From Chloroflexota bacterium (GTDB lineage Bacteria > Chloroflexota > Anaerolineae > SpSt-600), in NCBI GenBank assembly GCA_011041825.1, contig DRAO01000230.1, positions 1 through 6,474 of the forward strand: a DNA stretch of 6,474 bases, given 5' to 3'. The stretch's first letter is position 1. Each line of letters opens with the position of its first letter. Position numbers and translations under genes: made by a program. Shown here one piece after another: positions 4,842 through 6,474 of the stretch. Below the pieces are notes generated by a model. It saw nothing but the letters and a program-made list of their open reading frames with translations. It had not been told where the DNA came from and did not search any database.

Positions 4842-6038
4842 ATGGCGAAGCAGATTGTAAAAGCTCTGGATGGAGCAGCGGCAGTTGCCGAGGCAATGCG
4901 CCAGATAGACCCAGATGTGGTAGCTGCCTACCCGATCACCCCCCAAACGGCCATCGTGCAGACCTTCTCGCAATTTGTGGCCGATGGCCTGGTGGGCACG
5001 GAGTTTATCCCTGTGGAATCCGAGCACGCTGCTATGAGCGCCTGTGTGGGGGCAGCAGCGGCTGGGGGCCGGGTGATGACTGCCACCGCCGCCAACGGCC
5101 TGGCCCTGATGTGGGAGGTGGTCTATATCGCTGCCTCAATGCGGCTGCCAATCGTTATGAGCGTGGTCAACCGGGCCCTCTCCGCTCCCCTCAACATCCA
5201 CTGTGACCATTCCGACTCGATGGGGGCGAGGGACTCCGGCTGGATTCAGATTTTCTCCGAGAACCCCCAGGAGGCCTATGACAACACCATCCAGGCCATC
5301 CGCATCGCCGAGCACCCCGATGTGCTGCTCCCGGTGATGTCAATGCAGGATGGCTTCATCACCGGCCACGGTGTGGAAAGAGTTGAGGTCCTCGAAGACC
5401 AGGCTGTGAAAGATTTCATAGGCGAGTACACCCCGAAGTACTCCCTCCTGGACATAGATAACCCCAAGACCTTCGGAGCCTGGGCTTTCTATGATTATTA
5501 CTTTGAGTTCAAGCGCCAGCAGACGGAGGCCCTCTCCAAAGTGCCCAAGGTGGTGGAGGAAGTAGGGCAGGAATATGGGAAGCTCACTGGCCGCTACTAC
5601 GGCCTCTTCGACCCCTTCGAGATGGACGACGCTGAAATAGCAATTGTGGTGTTATCCTCCGCCGCCGGAACCGCCCGCACCGTGGTGCGCAAACTCCGCA
5701 AGGAAGGCGTTAAAATCGGGCTCCTCAAACCCAGGCTTTACAGGCCCTTCCCGGGCAAGGAAATCGTAGAGCTCCTCAAGGACGTGAAAGTGGTGGGGGT
5801 TATGGACCGTTCGATTGCCTTTGGTTCCATAGAAGGCTGTGGGCCGCTCTACCTGGATATCTGTGCATCCTTCTTCACCTACGGCAATGGGAAAGCCCCC
5901 AAGGTGGTGGATTACATCTTCGGCCTGGGTGGAAGGGACATCCTGCCTGAGCAGATAGAAGGGATGGTCCGGGAGCTCATCCACATCGCCGAGACTGGAG
6001 AGGTCAAGCAGGTTGTTGGCTACCTGGGCCTGAGGTAA
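4842..6038 (+). CDS. porA: 2-oxoacid:ferredoxin oxidoreductase, alpha subunit
   Basis: The 398-residue alpha subunit. YPITPQT (30-36) is the family's substrate-side loop. VESEHAAMSACVGAAAAGGR (58-77) leads to the conserved glycine/alanine-rich segment. NRALSAPLNIHCDHSD (110-125) is characteristic of pyruvate-type enzymes, with Arg111 in the place expected for the carboxylate-binding arginine (family knowledge). The C-terminal domain (from about residue 260, IAIVVLSSAAGTARTVVRKL) is the transketolase-C-like fold. Together with beta it binds thiamine diphosphate and decarboxylates pyruvate to acetyl-CoA reversibly. The usual TSSQG-type phrase is replaced by TATAANGLALMWE (80-92), a small deviation. 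The start is ATG 4842, with GGAGGAGG a few bases before and one base after the delta stop; an in-frame ATG at 4788 lies inside the delta gene and is unlikely. Pyruvate is the best substrate guess; other 2-oxoacids are possible. Confidence 0.93.
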   Translation: MAKQIVKALDGAAAVAEAMRQIDPDVVAAYPITPQTAIVQTFSQFVADGLVGTEFIPVESEHAAMSACVGAAAAGGRVMTATAANGLALMWEVVYIAASMRLPIVMSVVNRALSAPLNIHCDHSDSMGARDSGWIQIFSENPQEAYDNTIQAIRIAEHPDVLLPVMSMQDGFITGHGVERVEVLEDQAVKDFIGEYTPKYSLLDIDNPKTFGAWAFYDYYFEFKRQQTEALSKVPKVVEEVGQEYGKLTGRYYGLFDPFEMDDAEIAIVVLSSAAGTARTVVRKLRKEGVKIGLLKPRLYRPFPGKEIVELLKDVKVVGVMDRSIAFGSIEGCGPLYLDICASFFTYGNGKAPKVVDYIFGLGGRDILPEQIEGMVRELIHIAETGEVKQVVGYLGLR

Positions 6039-6082
6039 CAAGTTATTTAACCAGGCAACTTCACCTAAATGAGGAGGTTGAA

Positions 6083-6474
6083 ATGGCTGTAGATACCAGG
6101 ATAAGGCTGAAGGAATTAGCCAGTAAGCCTGAGCGCTTTGTCTCCGGCCACAGGCTTTGTGCTGGTTGCGCAGAAGGGATAATCGTGCGGCAGGTCCTCA
6201 ATGCCATTGAGGAACCAGTGGTGGTGGCTGTAGCCACCGGTTGCCTGGAGGTGGCTTCCTCTATGTTCCCCACCACTGCTTGGCGGGTGCCTTGGATTCA
6301 CAATGCTTTCGAGAACGCCGCCACCACCGCCGCCGGGGCCGAGGCAATGTATAGAGCCCTCATCCGCAAGGGCAAGATAAAGGACCGGAACATCAAGTTC
6401 CTTGTCTTTGGAGGTGACGGAGCTACTTACGATATTGGCCTGCAATGGATTTCCGGGGCTTTTGAGCGTGGGCA
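6083..6474 (+). CDS. porB: 2-oxoacid:ferredoxin oxidoreductase, beta subunit, N-terminal part
   Basis: The first 130 residues are seen; the gene runs off the right edge. CAGCAEG (Cys26, Cys29) and ATGCLEV (Cys54) supply three of the four ligands of the subunit's [4Fe-4S] cluster; the fourth lies further on in family members. GDGATYDIG (111-119) is the thiamine-diphosphate/Mg2+ motif. WRVPWIHNAFENAATTAAG (67-85) is typical of PorB. ATG 6083 follows GAGGAGG at 6071-6077. The 44-base gap from the alpha gene holds no promoter or terminator that I can see, so it belongs to the same operon. Family beta subunits are about 300 residues, so more than half is missing. Confidence 0.93.
   Translation, partial: MAVDTRIRLKELASKPERFVSGHRLCAGCAEGIIVRQVLNAIEEPVVVAVATGCLEVASSMFPTTAWRVPWIHNAFENAATTAAGAEAMYRALIRKGKIKDRNIKFLVFGGDGATYDIGLQWISGAFERG

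Noticed and set aside
1..6474. Sigma-54 -24/-12 promoter sites that the fusion protein might recognise
   Set aside because: I scanned by eye for TGGCAC-N5-TTGC on both strands. Near matches (for example around 3243 and 4602) have the wrong spacing or lack the second half.

Overview
The window reads as chromosome of a bacterium with about 50-55 % GC by eye. It is probably an anaerobe and may belong to the Chloroflexota or a similar deep-branching phylum. This guess rests on the four-subunit 2-oxoacid:ferredoxin oxidoreductase (gamma-delta-alpha-beta order), the YteA-like TraR/DksA zinc-finger protein, the biotin-synthase-like radical SAM protein with its small conserved partner, and frequent TTG/GTG starts behind strong GGAGG ribosome sites. 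No rRNA, tRNA, CRISPR array or insertion sequence was seen. The phylum is an inference.

Minus-strand block (1-1713, reading leftward from a promoter near 1827-1855). The first gene encodes a 389-residue protein that joins the C-terminal half of a sigma-54 factor (core-binding remnant, helix-turn-helix, RpoN box) to a complete GIY-YIG nuclease domain. Fifteen bases on comes a PAS-GAF sensor protein cut by the window edge, with an in-frame GTAGAA hexanucleotide repeat inside its PAS domain. The two are probably co-transcribed.

Divergent control region (1714-1960). Back-to-back promoters, each with a 17-bp spacer, drive the minus block and the plus block. A long inverted repeat lies in the minus-strand leader.

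Plus-strand block 1 (1961-3186). A small conserved protein of unknown function overlaps a radical SAM enzyme by 13 bases. The radical SAM gene starts with TTG, and the shared ribosome site suggests translational coupling.

Plus-strand block 2 (3176-3738). A promoter sits across the end of the radical SAM gene. About 130 nt of strongly structured leader follows, in which CCUCC could pair with the ribosome-binding site, and then a TraR/DksA-type zinc-finger protein.

Plus-strand block 3 (3735-6474). A near-consensus promoter overlaps the TraR/DksA stop codon. Behind it come a hairpin with a U-tract, a possible 14-residue leader peptide, a 16-bp-stem intrinsic terminator, and the porGDAB-type operon. 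I see no promoter between the terminator and the operon, so this looks like a transcription attenuator for the ferredoxin-dependent oxidoreductase. That enzyme oxidatively decarboxylates pyruvate or a related 2-oxoacid to acyl-CoA and reduces ferredoxin. The beta subunit runs off the right edge.

The most unusual items are the sigma-54/GIY-YIG fusion, the two structured 5' leaders, and the hexanucleotide repeat in the sensor gene.
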